Shown here: piece by piece, positions 56,130 to 64,000 of the stretch
Numbering within the stretch: the stretch's first letter is position 1
How the letters are laid out: each line of letters starts with the position of its first letter
NCBI GenBank assembly: GCA_039811225.1
Contig: JBDHYG010000001.1
Coordinates: forward strand, 124,001 to 188,000
Reading direction: 5' to 3'
Length of the DNA: 64,000 bases
Source of the DNA: JAFDXJ01 sp039811225
GTDB taxonomy: Bacteria; Bacteroidota; Bacteroidia; Chitinophagales; Chitinophagaceae
Notes under the pieces: model-generated
The model's database searches: none
What the model was told of the DNA's origin: nothing
What the model saw: only the letters and a program-made list of their open reading frames with translations
Position numbers and translations under genes: made by a program

Positions 56130-56927
56130 TTAAATTCTTTCTACTACAAACCAGGGATTCAACAGGTTTTCCTTATTATATGCAAGATCATTATTCGTTG
56201 AATAATCGTAAACCCTGCACCCGGAAAATTTTGCAACGGCATGACCGGCTGCAGTATCCCATTCCATTGTAGGTGCCAGCCTTGGATAAACCTGGGCTTT
56301 CCCTTCTGCTACAAGGCAAAGTTTCAAGGAGCTTCCTGCACTGATCAAATCTACTTCCCCATATTGTTGTTTACGTTTTTCAATAAATGCTTCCGTTTCC
56401 GGAGTGTTATGTGATCGGCTTGCAACCACTGTATATTGAGTTGGGGCGGTACCGTACGGTATAGCCTTACTTTGCCCGATAGCGGTATTTATTTTTGCTT
56501 CTGATGCATCGGCTGCCACATTCACCATAAAGCTTCCCTTCTCTTCCGTACCATAATATAATATTCCTTTCACGGGTACATACACTACACCGAGAATAGG
56601 ATCCCCGTTTTTAATCAAGGCAATATTCACGGTAAATTCTCCATTTTTTTTAATAAATTCTTTTGTTCCATCGAGTGGGTCTATGAGCCAAAAAGTATTC
56701 CAGTTTTTTCTATCCTCATAAGCCAATTGCTTTCCTTCTTCGCTTAAAATAGGATAGCCTGTATCCTGCAATGCCGCTTTGATCACATTATGTGATTGCT
56801 TATCTGCTAAAGTAAGGGGTGAATTATCTGCTTTCGTTTCCACCGCAAAATCCTGGTTATATACTGTTAGTATTGCTTTTCCCGCATGAATGGATGCGTG
56901 AATCGCTCTGCTCAATAAATCCTTCAT
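56130..56927 (-). CDS. cysQ: 3'(2'),5'-bisphosphate nucleotidase
   Basis: This 265-residue inositol-monophosphatase-family enzyme has the metal-binding SEEGK, the signature DPLDGTKEF (83-91) and the C-terminal WDTAAGHAV. CysQ hydrolyses PAP, the product of sulfotransfer, to AMP, and prevents product inhibition. It leads the cysQ-C-D-N unit, downstream of a predicted terminator, so it probably has its own promoter in the 124-bp gap; no clear TAnnTTTG element was found there. Confidence 0.93.
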   Translation of the reverse strand: MKDLLSRAIHASIHAGKAILTVYNQDFAVETKADNSPLTLADKQSHNVIKAALQDTGYPILSEEGKQLAYEDRKNWNTFWLIDPLDGTKEFIKKNGEFTVNIALIKNGDPILGVVYVPVKGILYYGTEEKGSFMVNVAADASEAKINTAIGQSKAIPYGTAPTQYTVVASRSHNTPETEAFIEKRKQQYGEVDLISAGSSLKLCLVAEGKAQVYPRLAPTMEWDTAAGHAVAKFSGCRVYDYSTNNDLAYNKENLLNPWFVVERI

Positions 56928-57038
56928 CGTGTTTTTAATAAATTAGAATACTTGCAAAAAATGAGGGCGCAAGATAATGAATTATCAAACTATTTTAAAT
57001 GAAAGGGTGATTTAATTTAAAAAAATATTAAAATTTCT

Positions 57039-57073
57039 CCCCTCAAATGAATCAGGCAATACTTTTTGAGGGG
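57039..57073 (-). terminator. Terminator at the end of the GT4-Wzy-ST-Wzx operon
   Basis: On the minus strand CCCCTCAAA pairs with TTTGAGGGG (9 bp); the stop codon of the glycosyltransferase gene falls within the 17-nt loop. U-rich sequence follows. It separates the upstream operon from cysQ. Confidence 0.65.
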
Positions 57074-58182
57074 AATTTTTCCCGGATGAGCCTTTTATAC
57101 AGGTCTAAAGTCTGCTTAACCTGGTTATTTAATGAATAATTTTTTACTACAAAATCATGTGCTTTCCTGCTTTGTTCTGAAAAAGTTTCCGGATCCTGGG
57201 ATAATTTTATGATCTCCCCGGCTACTTTTTCAGCATTAAATTCATCAAACTTATACCCAAAATTGTCAAATTCAAGTTGCTTTATCCCACCCACATTACT
57301 CACCACGGGTACGCAACCACTTGACATAGCTTCCAGCAATGATAAGGGTAACCCTTCATAATCACTGGTCATAAGAAATATGTCCATTCGCTGAAAGCTG
57401 GCTACCGTATCATGCAATTGACCCGGCATTTCAATGTAATCCACCAGGCCTTTTTCCTTCACCATAGCCCGGATCATTTCTTCTTCATAATCGGCCCCGA
57501 TTAATAAAAACCGAATGGCATCTGTTTTTTTAACTACCGCTTCAGCCACTTCTACCCACCTGTCAATCCTTTTCTGATGCCGGAACATCGCTACCAGGCC
57601 GACGACCATTTTCTTGCCGGGTTCGATCGTCTTTTGGTTAAATGCAAATTTATCCGTGTTGATCCCATTGATAAGTGCAATATGATTATTGGTTTTATAA
57701 AACCAGCTTTTCTGTACTTTTTCCAGGGTATAATATACTTCATACCCACAAGAAATGATACTATCATACATACCATAAGTCAATCCATTCATATAATAAT
57801 GCAGGCGATGATGGTGGGTAAAGAGGTTATGTTCTGTATAAATAAATATGGTTTTAGGACAAAAATATTTCGCAAAGGCGACCAGCCAACCCATCAGGGG
57901 GAGATGCACATGTACAATCTCATATTTATTTTTTTTGATCAGGCGTAACATTTTGATGTATTCCAGTGGAAATTTCCCGGAATAGATATCAAATGAATAA
58001 ATATTTTGCACCAGTCCTTCTATTTGCGGAACCAGGTCCAGGCGCCGGCTATTGCCAATAATCAAATCCGATTCCAGGTTTTCCTGAAAACCCTTGCTAT
58101 GAAATAATTCCCTTAAAAGTACTTCTGCACCACCGTAATTAAACTGACTGATAACGTGGGCAGTTTTTATTTTTTGACCCAT
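57052..58182 (-). CDS. GT4 glycosyltransferase
   Basis: This 376-residue GT-B enzyme begins HVISQFNYGGAEVLLRELF and has MFRHQKRIDRWVEVAEAV and TSDYEGLPLSLLEAMSSGCV (E-x7-E donor motif). It belongs to the same family as the enzymes at 51184 and 46783 but is clearly distinct from them. It follows the Wzy-like gene by 5 bp. It ends at a terminator, so it is the last gene of the operon running from beyond the window end. Confidence 0.9.
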   Translation of the reverse strand: MGQKIKTAHVISQFNYGGAEVLLRELFHSKGFQENLESDLIIGNSRRLDLVPQIEGLVQNIYSFDIYSGKFPLEYIKMLRLIKKNKYEIVHVHLPLMGWLVAFAKYFCPKTIFIYTEHNLFTHHHRLHYYMNGLTYGMYDSIISCGYEVYYTLEKVQKSWFYKTNNHIALINGINTDKFAFNQKTIEPGKKMVVGLVAMFRHQKRIDRWVEVAEAVVKKTDAIRFLLIGADYEEEMIRAMVKEKGLVDYIEMPGQLHDTVASFQRMDIFLMTSDYEGLPLSLLEAMSSGCVPVVSNVGGIKQLEFDNFGYKFDEFNAEKVAGEIIKLSQDPETFSEQSRKAHDFVVKNYSLNNQVKQTLDLYKRLIREKFPSKSIA

Positions 58183-58187
58183 TCTAT

Positions 58188-59645
58188 TTATTTATTTAAT
58201 GTAATCAGTCTTGGTTCCTGCAATGCATGTGGTGGAAGCTGTCTTACTTTAAAGTATTTCACTTTTCCTGTTTCCCACAAAATATTAATAGTAAATATTA
58301 ATATGGCATTATACCATAGTGTGGAGTCCCATACCCTGCTTGTAAATAAGCCGGCAAACTGGGAGATGAAATATGCCAGTGAAGGCACACCAAGAATATA
58401 TTGTTCCGTACGGATGGCATATTTAAAATTCTGGTATCCCCGATAAAATACTGCCCATACAAACATCACATAAAATATGGTACCTATCAAGCCATATTCA
58501 ACCATAAATTCAAGCAAGGTATTGTGCATGATATGGCCTTCGACTTCCGGGGCATATAATGTTACAGCATAAACAGAAGCGGTTTCATCCCCACCAAACC
58601 CAAGTAAAGGCTGATGTGCAACGGCTTCAATACCGGAATACCAAAAATCAGTTCTACCTGTACTTAAACCGGCCAGGCCGCCCTGTTCTTCCTGGAACAA
58701 GGCTCTTTGAATAGTGGCTGAATCCTGTAATAAATATAAAGCTATTGCTGAACCGATAATACCAAGTACAATAATCGCTGTTTTAAAATCCGTGCTTCGG
58801 TTTTTCAATACAAGATAAGCGGCCAAAGCCAACATCATGAAAAAACAAAGGAAGCCGTTTTTAGACCCTATTTGCATAACCACATATAGGGTACCGCAAA
58901 TGGCCAGGAAAGCAAAAAATTTAGAAATGAAACTCGATTTCCTATCGAAGAATATCAAAAAACAAAAAGGAATGAAAGTGGATAAATTTCCGCCCATAAT
59001 GCCATGATGTGCCATACCAAAAACCGACATATCAAATCTGCCCACACCCGGATTTGAAATAATATATACTGCTACTACTAATAATATTAATGGCGCAAGG
59101 TTTTTAAGTAATTCCAAACTCTTAGAAAACCCGGTTTTATAAGTGTTGATACACCATTTTAAAAGCAACCAGAAAAATAAGAGTTTAGCCAGTTTTAACA
59201 ACACACGGGCCCATGCCGGTGTCGCAATTTGAGGAATCTGGGGATGTAATAGCAATACCATATAACCCACACCAACTATTATGGCCAGGTAAATATATAA
59301 AAGCGTAATCCGGAGGGGCACTTTCCGTTTAGCCTTTTGAATTAGATCATAAATAATGATTGGAGTTAATAATGCAATTGCAAGGCTCTCCGCATTACTG
59401 GATTGGGAAACTCCGGCTTCATTAGTTGTTGTCACCAATGTATTGGTAGTAAGTGCCCCTTCCACTATAGGTATGATAAGAAGTAAAGGGATAAGATAAT
59501 CCCGATTGAACCATATCATGGGGATGGTCACTACTAACAAGGGGATCCCGGAACCTATGATAGTAGATACAACTACACTGACCAGAAAGAAAAAAAGGCC
59601 TAACCAAAATTTGATTTGTTTTCCTGTAATGTTCAATGAAGGCAT
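58188..59645 (-). CDS. O-antigen ligase/polymerase family protein (Wzy-like)
   Basis: This 485-residue protein has 10-12 membrane helices and a large loop containing GLSTGRTDFWYSGIEAVAHQ followed by PLLGFGGDE and HIMHNTLLEFMVEYGLIG. This is the Wzy_C/O-antigen ligase signature (G-R-x2-W ... H-N-x2-L). It likely polymerises or ligates lipid-linked repeat units in the periplasm. Whether it is polymerase or ligase cannot be told; the Wzx-like gene in the same operon favours polymerase. Confidence 0.85.
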   Translation of the reverse strand: MPSLNITGKQIKFWLGLFFFLVSVVVSTIIGSGIPLLVVTIPMIWFNRDYLIPLLLIIPIVEGALTTNTLVTTTNEAGVSQSSNAESLAIALLTPIIIYDLIQKAKRKVPLRITLLYIYLAIIVGVGYMVLLLHPQIPQIATPAWARVLLKLAKLLFFWLLLKWCINTYKTGFSKSLELLKNLAPLILLVVAVYIISNPGVGRFDMSVFGMAHHGIMGGNLSTFIPFCFLIFFDRKSSFISKFFAFLAICGTLYVVMQIGSKNGFLCFFMMLALAAYLVLKNRSTDFKTAIIVLGIIGSAIALYLLQDSATIQRALFQEEQGGLAGLSTGRTDFWYSGIEAVAHQPLLGFGGDETASVYAVTLYAPEVEGHIMHNTLLEFMVEYGLIGTIFYVMFVWAVFYRGYQNFKYAIRTEQYILGVPSLAYFISQFAGLFTSRVWDSTLWYNAILIFTINILWETGKVKYFKVRQLPPHALQEPRLITLNK

Positions 59646-59678
59646 CTTTTTTTATTATAAATTTCAGAAAATATAATG

Positions 59679-60590
59679 CTATTTTTTATTAGGCCGCCAA
59701 TGTGATAAATCCTTATTTAATTTCTTTTCCAATGCGGTCACATCATCCTTAAAAAGCTCCCATACTAATTGCCGGTCTTCCATTCCCAGTTTTTGCGGTT
59801 GTTTCTCCCGCATAGATGCTTTTAATTTATTCTTTATGAAATCGGGCATGGCATCCGCCATTTTCTGTGTCCCTTTTACTCCAAAAATTTTATTGGCAAA
59901 TTTATTGACTGAACGGCTATAATGGAAATTAACAACTTCTTTATTTGGCACAATAAACGAATTATCTACACCGAGGAATTGAAACAGGTCAGCCAATGTT
60001 TCATCCGGGTTTTGCGTAAGGTCTTCCGCAAAAATGACTTTTATCTGTTCCTGCGGAAAACGTTGCTCATACGCATATAACATAGCAGCATACATACCCC
60101 CCTGGATATAGGTCCGCAGGCGTGTTGCATCATCTTTATGTTTTTCATGACTTTTTTTCCAAAGCCGTTCTCCGGCTTCACCTTCCAGGGAAACATGGCC
60201 ATCGGCCATTTGTTGCTGGTTGATAGAAAGCGCCTCCCGGAAAGATTTTGTTTCCGTTCCCCGGCCCTCTTGCATGCGCCAACTGGAATAGGCCCGATCT
60301 ACCGGATTACGAAAACAAAAAATGAGTTTCATTTCAGGGTAATGTTTCCTGATATGGTCAGCCACAAAAGGTAAAAAAGAATAACTGGGTGTAGTTTCAC
60401 CAATAGCTTTTTCTGTGGTGGCACCCGCAAAAAAAGATTCATAATACTGCATGCCTTTATCATAATGCAGACTAAAAAAGCGGGTTTCCTTAATTTTCGA
60501 AGTATAAATATCAGGATGCTGTCCTAAATAATAATGCAGGGAAGTAGATGAACATTTCGGTGGCCCAGCTACAATAAAATTTGGATGCAT
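59679..60590 (-). CDS. PAPS-dependent sulfotransferase (3)
   Basis: This 303-residue protein has AGPPKCSSTSLHYYLGQHPD for PAPS binding and IFCFRNPVDRAYSSWRMQEG for the 3'-phosphate. It parallels the sulfotransferase at 50252-51169 throughout, including LYAYEQRFPQEQIKVIF and the C-terminal FKDDVTALEKKLN, so the two are paralogues. The start at 60590 (MHPNFIVAGPPK) avoids overlap with the upstream gene that ends at 60607. The target is presumably a repeat-unit sugar. Confidence 0.9.
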   Translation of the reverse strand: MHPNFIVAGPPKCSSTSLHYYLGQHPDIYTSKIKETRFFSLHYDKGMQYYESFFAGATTEKAIGETTPSYSFLPFVADHIRKHYPEMKLIFCFRNPVDRAYSSWRMQEGRGTETKSFREALSINQQQMADGHVSLEGEAGERLWKKSHEKHKDDATRLRTYIQGGMYAAMLYAYEQRFPQEQIKVIFAEDLTQNPDETLADLFQFLGVDNSFIVPNKEVVNFHYSRSVNKFANKIFGVKGTQKMADAMPDFIKNKLKASMREKQPQKLGMEDRQLVWELFKDDVTALEKKLNKDLSHWRPNKK

Positions 60591-60606
60591 GTTTCTATCT
60601 GATTTT

Positions 60607-61371
60607 TTATGATAAATAGGTTGAATAACCACTCTGCTCGGCCCAGTTTTTTAATTCTTCAAAATTTTCAACCATATCATGTAAAGCAGTTGGGTTCAAT
60701 CGGCGGGATGCCTGCGTTAACTGCCGATATTCAACCCCCAAAAATGTTTGAATTTTTTCCATTATAGAATCCCAGTTTTCCAGATCGGCATAATCTATGT
60801 TCAATGTTTCCAGGTTTTTAGCAACGACTTCCAATTTATTTGCCCACATCTGTGTTTCCTTGATTTTTTCATTTAAAGCCTGCAAATTTACGTGGAATTT
60901 TTTACTCATCGGCTGTTGATTACCGGATTCATTGTGATATATCCCGCTTTCCCGGGCTTTCATATCAGATAATACATTGCGCAAAATATCTTTTCGAGTC
61001 AACAGGATGACCTTTACCCTGTTTTTTTCTAAGTAATGCATAATCCCCGGCATATAGAGAATATGTTGATACATCATTTTAAAACCTATAGCCTTCACGC
61101 CTGTCTTGCTTTTTGGCAAATAGAAATCATCCATAAATTTATTCAACCGCACCAGGACCCGGGGGATATTGATCAGGTAATTAATTTTATTGGGCAAAAA
61201 GCGAAGTCGCCAAAATGGAAACTGGCATTCTGTATGATAAATATTTCCCGGAAAATAAAATAATTCCCCTGCACAGAAAATTTGTGGATGCGTATCCAGG
61301 GACTTCACCAGAACCGTTGAACCGGAACGTGGTAATGTGATAATGACAAATTTTTGAATGCTGTTACTCAT
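60607..61371 (-). CDS. Sulfotransferase (4), Stf0/Sulfotransfer_3-like
   Basis: This 254-residue protein has the PAPS loop ITLPRSGSTVLVKSLDTHPQ and the 3'-phosphate region VILLTRKDILRNVLSDMKAR, the PRSGST form typical of the Stf0/NodH-like group rather than the GPPK form of its neighbours. The C-terminus (LNIDYADLENWDSIMEKIQT) fits the same fold. It overlaps the Wzx-like gene's stop by 4 bp, which indicates translational coupling. Its acceptor may differ from those of sulfotransferases 1-3. Confidence 0.85.
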   Translation of the reverse strand: MSNSIQKFVIITLPRSGSTVLVKSLDTHPQIFCAGELFYFPGNIYHTECQFPFWRLRFLPNKINYLINIPRVLVRLNKFMDDFYLPKSKTGVKAIGFKMMYQHILYMPGIMHYLEKNRVKVILLTRKDILRNVLSDMKARESGIYHNESGNQQPMSKKFHVNLQALNEKIKETQMWANKLEVVAKNLETLNIDYADLENWDSIMEKIQTFLGVEYRQLTQASRRLNPTALHDMVENFEELKNWAEQSGYSTYLS

Positions 61372-62897
61372 GACGGTGATATAGTTTCATCCAGTGTAAC
61401 CTCTTCCTGCGGCTTTTTCCGTTTTTTACCTTTCTTACCTTTCATCATTTGCATTAATTGTTCCCGGATCGGCTGAAAATCTTTGCCCAGGAGTTTCGGC
61501 TTTTTGAAGAAAGCATATCCAAAGAATAGTGCTAAACAACCGCATAAAATACTGAAAGCAATAATTTCATCTTGTATAAATAAAAACAGGATATAATAAA
61601 GCAGGTAGGCGGGAGGTACTAAAATAACCGACAGTAACAAACCATTTCCAAAAGGATTCAATATTAATTTTTGCCATTGGCTTTTAAATACCCGGTTCCG
61701 GATGGTTAAAATCATGGAAAGATAGTTCTGCACCGAGGCCAGTGTAACACCACAGGCAATTCCCGGAAGGCCCCAGTAATGACCAAACCATATACCAATA
61801 GCCAATGCAATCAGGTATTGAAATTTTCTATTGGCATTTTTGTAAATCAAATTTCTTACCCGCATTAAAGCATCAGCCACTTTGGTCGAAATACGGAAGG
61901 GCAATGATAAAAGTAATATCTGCATAGGTAAAATTGCATCTGACCAATGATGTCCCAATAAAATATACACAATTGGTTTTGCGAATGCAACAGAAAATAA
62001 ACTGATCGGCAACAGCATGGAATTGGAAAAAGATAAGCCTTTGTAAAAAAAACGAAATAGCACATCATCTTCATCCCCAATCTTAACCATGGAAGGTACC
62101 ATTAATTTTTGCACCATATCGCCCAGGTAACGTACGGGCAAACTGGTGATTCGGTATGCCCGGTCAAAAACGCCTAATAAATTAATGGGTACCAGCTTAC
62201 CAATGAACAGCATGACACCAAAATTGTTCATATAATTATTGATACGAACAAGGGTAAGGCCCATACCATAATTGAAGAGATCTTTCCAGTGCCGGATAGT
62301 AGCACCCACCCGGATAGGTAGTGGCTCATAAAACCACACCAAAATACTTTTTGCAAAAAAATAAAACAACAAGGAATAGATCATCGCCCACACGCCATAT
62401 CCATAAATTCCCAGAATTACCCCCAGAACGTTACTGCCCAACATACTCATCCCATCGCAAATAAAAATCTCCTTGAATCGAAATTCCTTTTGCAACAGGT
62501 TCATGGAGGAAGAACCAAAAGAAAGAAAGAAAAATAATAAACCTACGACGCGCAGGATCAATGTTAATTGTGGCTCTTTATAATAGTCAGCTATATAAGG
62601 GGCTGCTATAAAAAAGAGCAGGTACATAACCGATGCAATAATCAATGAAAAAAACAGGGCTGCATTCTTATGCTGTGGTTCTACCACCCTTCTCTGTAAT
62701 AAAGCATCACCCATACCTGCTTCTGATATAGATGTTACAAAATTCAGGAATGCATTTGCCAGTGCAAACAATCCAAAGGCCGCTTTAGATACATACCTGG
62801 CCATTACTGCATAGAAAATAAATTGAGAACCAACAATGACAATAACATTCAACAATTGCCACATGCCCGACTTTACTAAAACTTTCCTGTTAGACAT
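61368..62897 (-). CDS. Oligosaccharide flippase (Wzx-like, MATE/MOP superfamily)
   Basis: This 509-residue protein has about 14 membrane helices in the MOP-superfamily pattern, with FALANAFLNFVTSISEAGMGD and LLQRRV near the N-terminus and the FNYGMGLTLVRINNYMNNFG stretch in the middle. A Lys-rich cytoplasmic tail (MMKGKKGKKRKKPQEEV) ends it. It presumably flips lipid-linked sulfated oligosaccharides to the periplasm. It lies between two sulfotransferase genes, 2 bp after the upstream one, in a single operon. Confidence 0.88.
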   Translation of the reverse strand: MSNRKVLVKSGMWQLLNVIVIVGSQFIFYAVMARYVSKAAFGLFALANAFLNFVTSISEAGMGDALLQRRVVEPQHKNAALFFSLIIASVMYLLFFIAAPYIADYYKEPQLTLILRVVGLLFFFLSFGSSSMNLLQKEFRFKEIFICDGMSMLGSNVLGVILGIYGYGVWAMIYSLLFYFFAKSILVWFYEPLPIRVGATIRHWKDLFNYGMGLTLVRINNYMNNFGVMLFIGKLVPINLLGVFDRAYRITSLPVRYLGDMVQKLMVPSMVKIGDEDDVLFRFFYKGLSFSNSMLLPISLFSVAFAKPIVYILLGHHWSDAILPMQILLLSLPFRISTKVADALMRVRNLIYKNANRKFQYLIALAIGIWFGHYWGLPGIACGVTLASVQNYLSMILTIRNRVFKSQWQKLILNPFGNGLLLSVILVPPAYLLYYILFLFIQDEIIAFSILCGCLALFFGYAFFKKPKLLGKDFQPIREQLMQMMKGKKGKKRKKPQEEVTLDETISPS

Positions 62898-62899
62898 GT

Positions 62900-63808
62900 T
62901 TAACTTTTATTAAAAATGTTACCTACAAAGTTTTGCAGGCGGTGTTGTTGATAATATTTTTTCCAGCCCTCATCCAGTTTAATTTCTTTACGTTGAAACC
63001 TGCCGGGCGTACCACCAATAGTGTGATCATCGATCAATTCCATATATTGGGGTGCGGCAAAAGATGGCATACCGGTGAAAGTAAAGACTTGCTGTAAGGT
63101 CTTTTCCGTTGTAGTAGCTAACTCTTCATAGTTGATCTGCAGTACAGCCTCTTTCGGAATAAACCGTAAAACGGCCTTACAAAACTTCTTATATAACCAT
63201 ACTTTATACAAATCTTTTATAGACAACCGGATAACAGAGCCGGGCTTCAATTTACTTTTCTTTTTAGAAAATGCAATACCCCTGATATCTCTTGTCAGAA
63301 AAATAAATTTCACGGGTTGAGTTGATTCCTGTTGCGATAAGGCCAATGCCTGTGCCGGTATCTTGGAAGAATCAATAATAAACTGCTTCCCGGTGTATTC
63401 AAAAACAGCCTGGTAAACACGGTTTATATTTGCAACTACCTGGCGTGAACGGGGGTTATTTATTTTTCCAAACACATGCTTCTTGGATAAGCCCGGAAAA
63501 AGACTGAACAGCAAAGCACCGAAAGAAGCGTAATCAAAATTTATTTTTGTCTCCCAGTTTTTCCCTGTATCATTTTTCAATACAGCCGGTAGAACTGCAG
63601 ACCAAAATACACAAGCCTCCAGGTCCTGACCACAGGAACAGGACCAGTTCCATTTTTCACCATATCCTTCATGCAGCAAATGATTGCGGAGCATAGCTAC
63701 TTCACCCAGCGATACCGTCACTTCACTTTTCGCCAGTATATTTTCCAGCAACGTGGACCCGGAGCGTTTGTCAGATATGATATATATAATTTGCTGTTGA
63801 AGCGGCAT
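62900..63808 (-). CDS. Sulfotransferase (5)
   Basis: This 302-residue protein has IYIISDKRSGSTLLENILAK for the PAPS 5' site and FIFLTRDIRGIAFSKKKSK for the 3' site. A CSCGQDLEACVFW cysteine cluster near residue 57 is unlike the other sulfotransferases here and could bind zinc. The C-terminal QVFTFTGMPSFAAPQYM and DDHTIGGTPGRFQRKEI segment matches the partial gene at the window end. Sulfotransfer_3-like by pattern; the acceptor is unknown. Confidence 0.83.
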   Translation of the reverse strand: MPLQQQIIYIISDKRSGSTLLENILAKSEVTVSLGEVAMLRNHLLHEGYGEKWNWSCSCGQDLEACVFWSAVLPAVLKNDTGKNWETKINFDYASFGALLFSLFPGLSKKHVFGKINNPRSRQVVANINRVYQAVFEYTGKQFIIDSSKIPAQALALSQQESTQPVKFIFLTRDIRGIAFSKKKSKLKPGSVIRLSIKDLYKVWLYKKFCKAVLRFIPKEAVLQINYEELATTTEKTLQQVFTFTGMPSFAAPQYMELIDDHTIGGTPGRFQRKEIKLDEGWKKYYQQHRLQNFVGNIFNKS

Positions 63809-63827
63809 GGCTTATGGCTACTGTTAT

Positions 63828-64000
63828 TTAGTTGAAATGAAAATTACCCGCCAGGATTTGATCCATCGTATCTTTTACTTTCATCATTTCCGTATCTGCT
63901 GAAAGCGATCTTTTATTTTGATTATAAATTTTATTTTTCTGTAAATATTTTTCTATTTGCCGGGATACCGGTAAGCCGGTAAACGTGAATATTTCCTGTA
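63828..64000 (-). CDS. Sulfotransferase (6), C-terminal fragment cut by window end
   Basis: The last 57 codons before a TAA (63828-63830) encode EIFTFTGLPVSRQIEKYLQ and end with MDQILAGNFHFN. The TFTGLP block parallels TFTGMP of sulfotransferase 5, so this is most likely a sixth sulfotransferase of the same subgroup and the next upstream gene of the operon. Only the C-terminus is visible; the call rests on this short similarity. Confidence 0.6.
   Translation of the reverse strand, partial: QEIFTFTGLPVSRQIEKYLQKNKIYNQNKRSLSADTEMMKVKDTMDQILAGNFHFN

Noticed and set aside
1..64000. CRISPR arrays, tRNA or rRNA genes
   Set aside because: No regularly spaced repeats and no clear tRNA or rRNA sequence were seen by eye; an automated scan would settle this.

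Overview
The window comes from a member of the Bacteroidota, most likely Chitinophagaceae-like. The lineage call rests on a type IX secretion substrate with a gliding-motility-type C-terminal domain, a PorP/SprF-family partner, DUF3098 beside ftsX, a YtxJ bacillithiol-system protein, TAnnTTTG-type promoters, and RteC-style conjugative element genes. It divides into three parts: one arm of an integrative conjugative element (about 1-18.15 kb), a conserved chromosomal core (18.5-45.8 kb), and a polysaccharide locus rich in sulfation genes (45.8 kb to the window end).

Element arm. It opens with the 3' part of a multicopper oxidase carrying a CopB-like C-terminal segment (copper tolerance cargo). 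Next is an rteC copy broken by a one-base frameshift, then on the minus strand a giant methylase/helicase protein and a DUF1896 gene. An arsenic operon (arsR, DUF6428, arsenate reductase-like gene, acr3) follows on the plus strand, with a palindromic operator sitting at the predicted transcription start. The block rteC - two small HTH proteins - DUF3945 protein - topoisomerase III follows the CTnDOT excision module (rteC, xis2c, xis2d, orf3, exc). A small ORF, a strong hairpin and CTnDOT-core-like TTTGC sequences lie in the 587-bp gap before ftsX, where the element/chromosome junction is expected.

Chromosomal core. It contains ftsX-DUF3098-uppP, a DMT transporter, a dolichol-phosphate-mannose-synthase-like transferase, an exonuclease, a tiny lipoprotein, ytxJ, a deoxynucleoside kinase, trpS, recG, a T9SS substrate with its PorP/SprF partner, a GlcD-type oxidase, a Na+/solute symporter, an O-methyltransferase, a glucosaminidase with LysM, hpt, a VWA protein, an OmpA-family protein, a polyprenyl synthase and recJ.

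Sulfated-polysaccharide locus. A polyprenyl-phosphate sugar-1-phosphate transferase, three GT4 glycosyltransferases, UDP-glucose dehydrogenase plus UDP-glucuronate decarboxylase, a Wzy-like polymerase/ligase and a Wzx-like flippase are interleaved with a complete PAPS cassette (cysQ, cysC, cysD, cysN) and six sulfotransferases (one cut by the window end). No sulfite- or PAPS-reducing gene is present. The simplest reading is that activated sulfate is made for transfer to a cell-surface or secreted glycan probably containing glucuronate and/or xylose, with CysQ removing the PAP by-product. Two hairpin terminators split the locus into at least three minus-strand transcription units. This is the most noteworthy system in the window.
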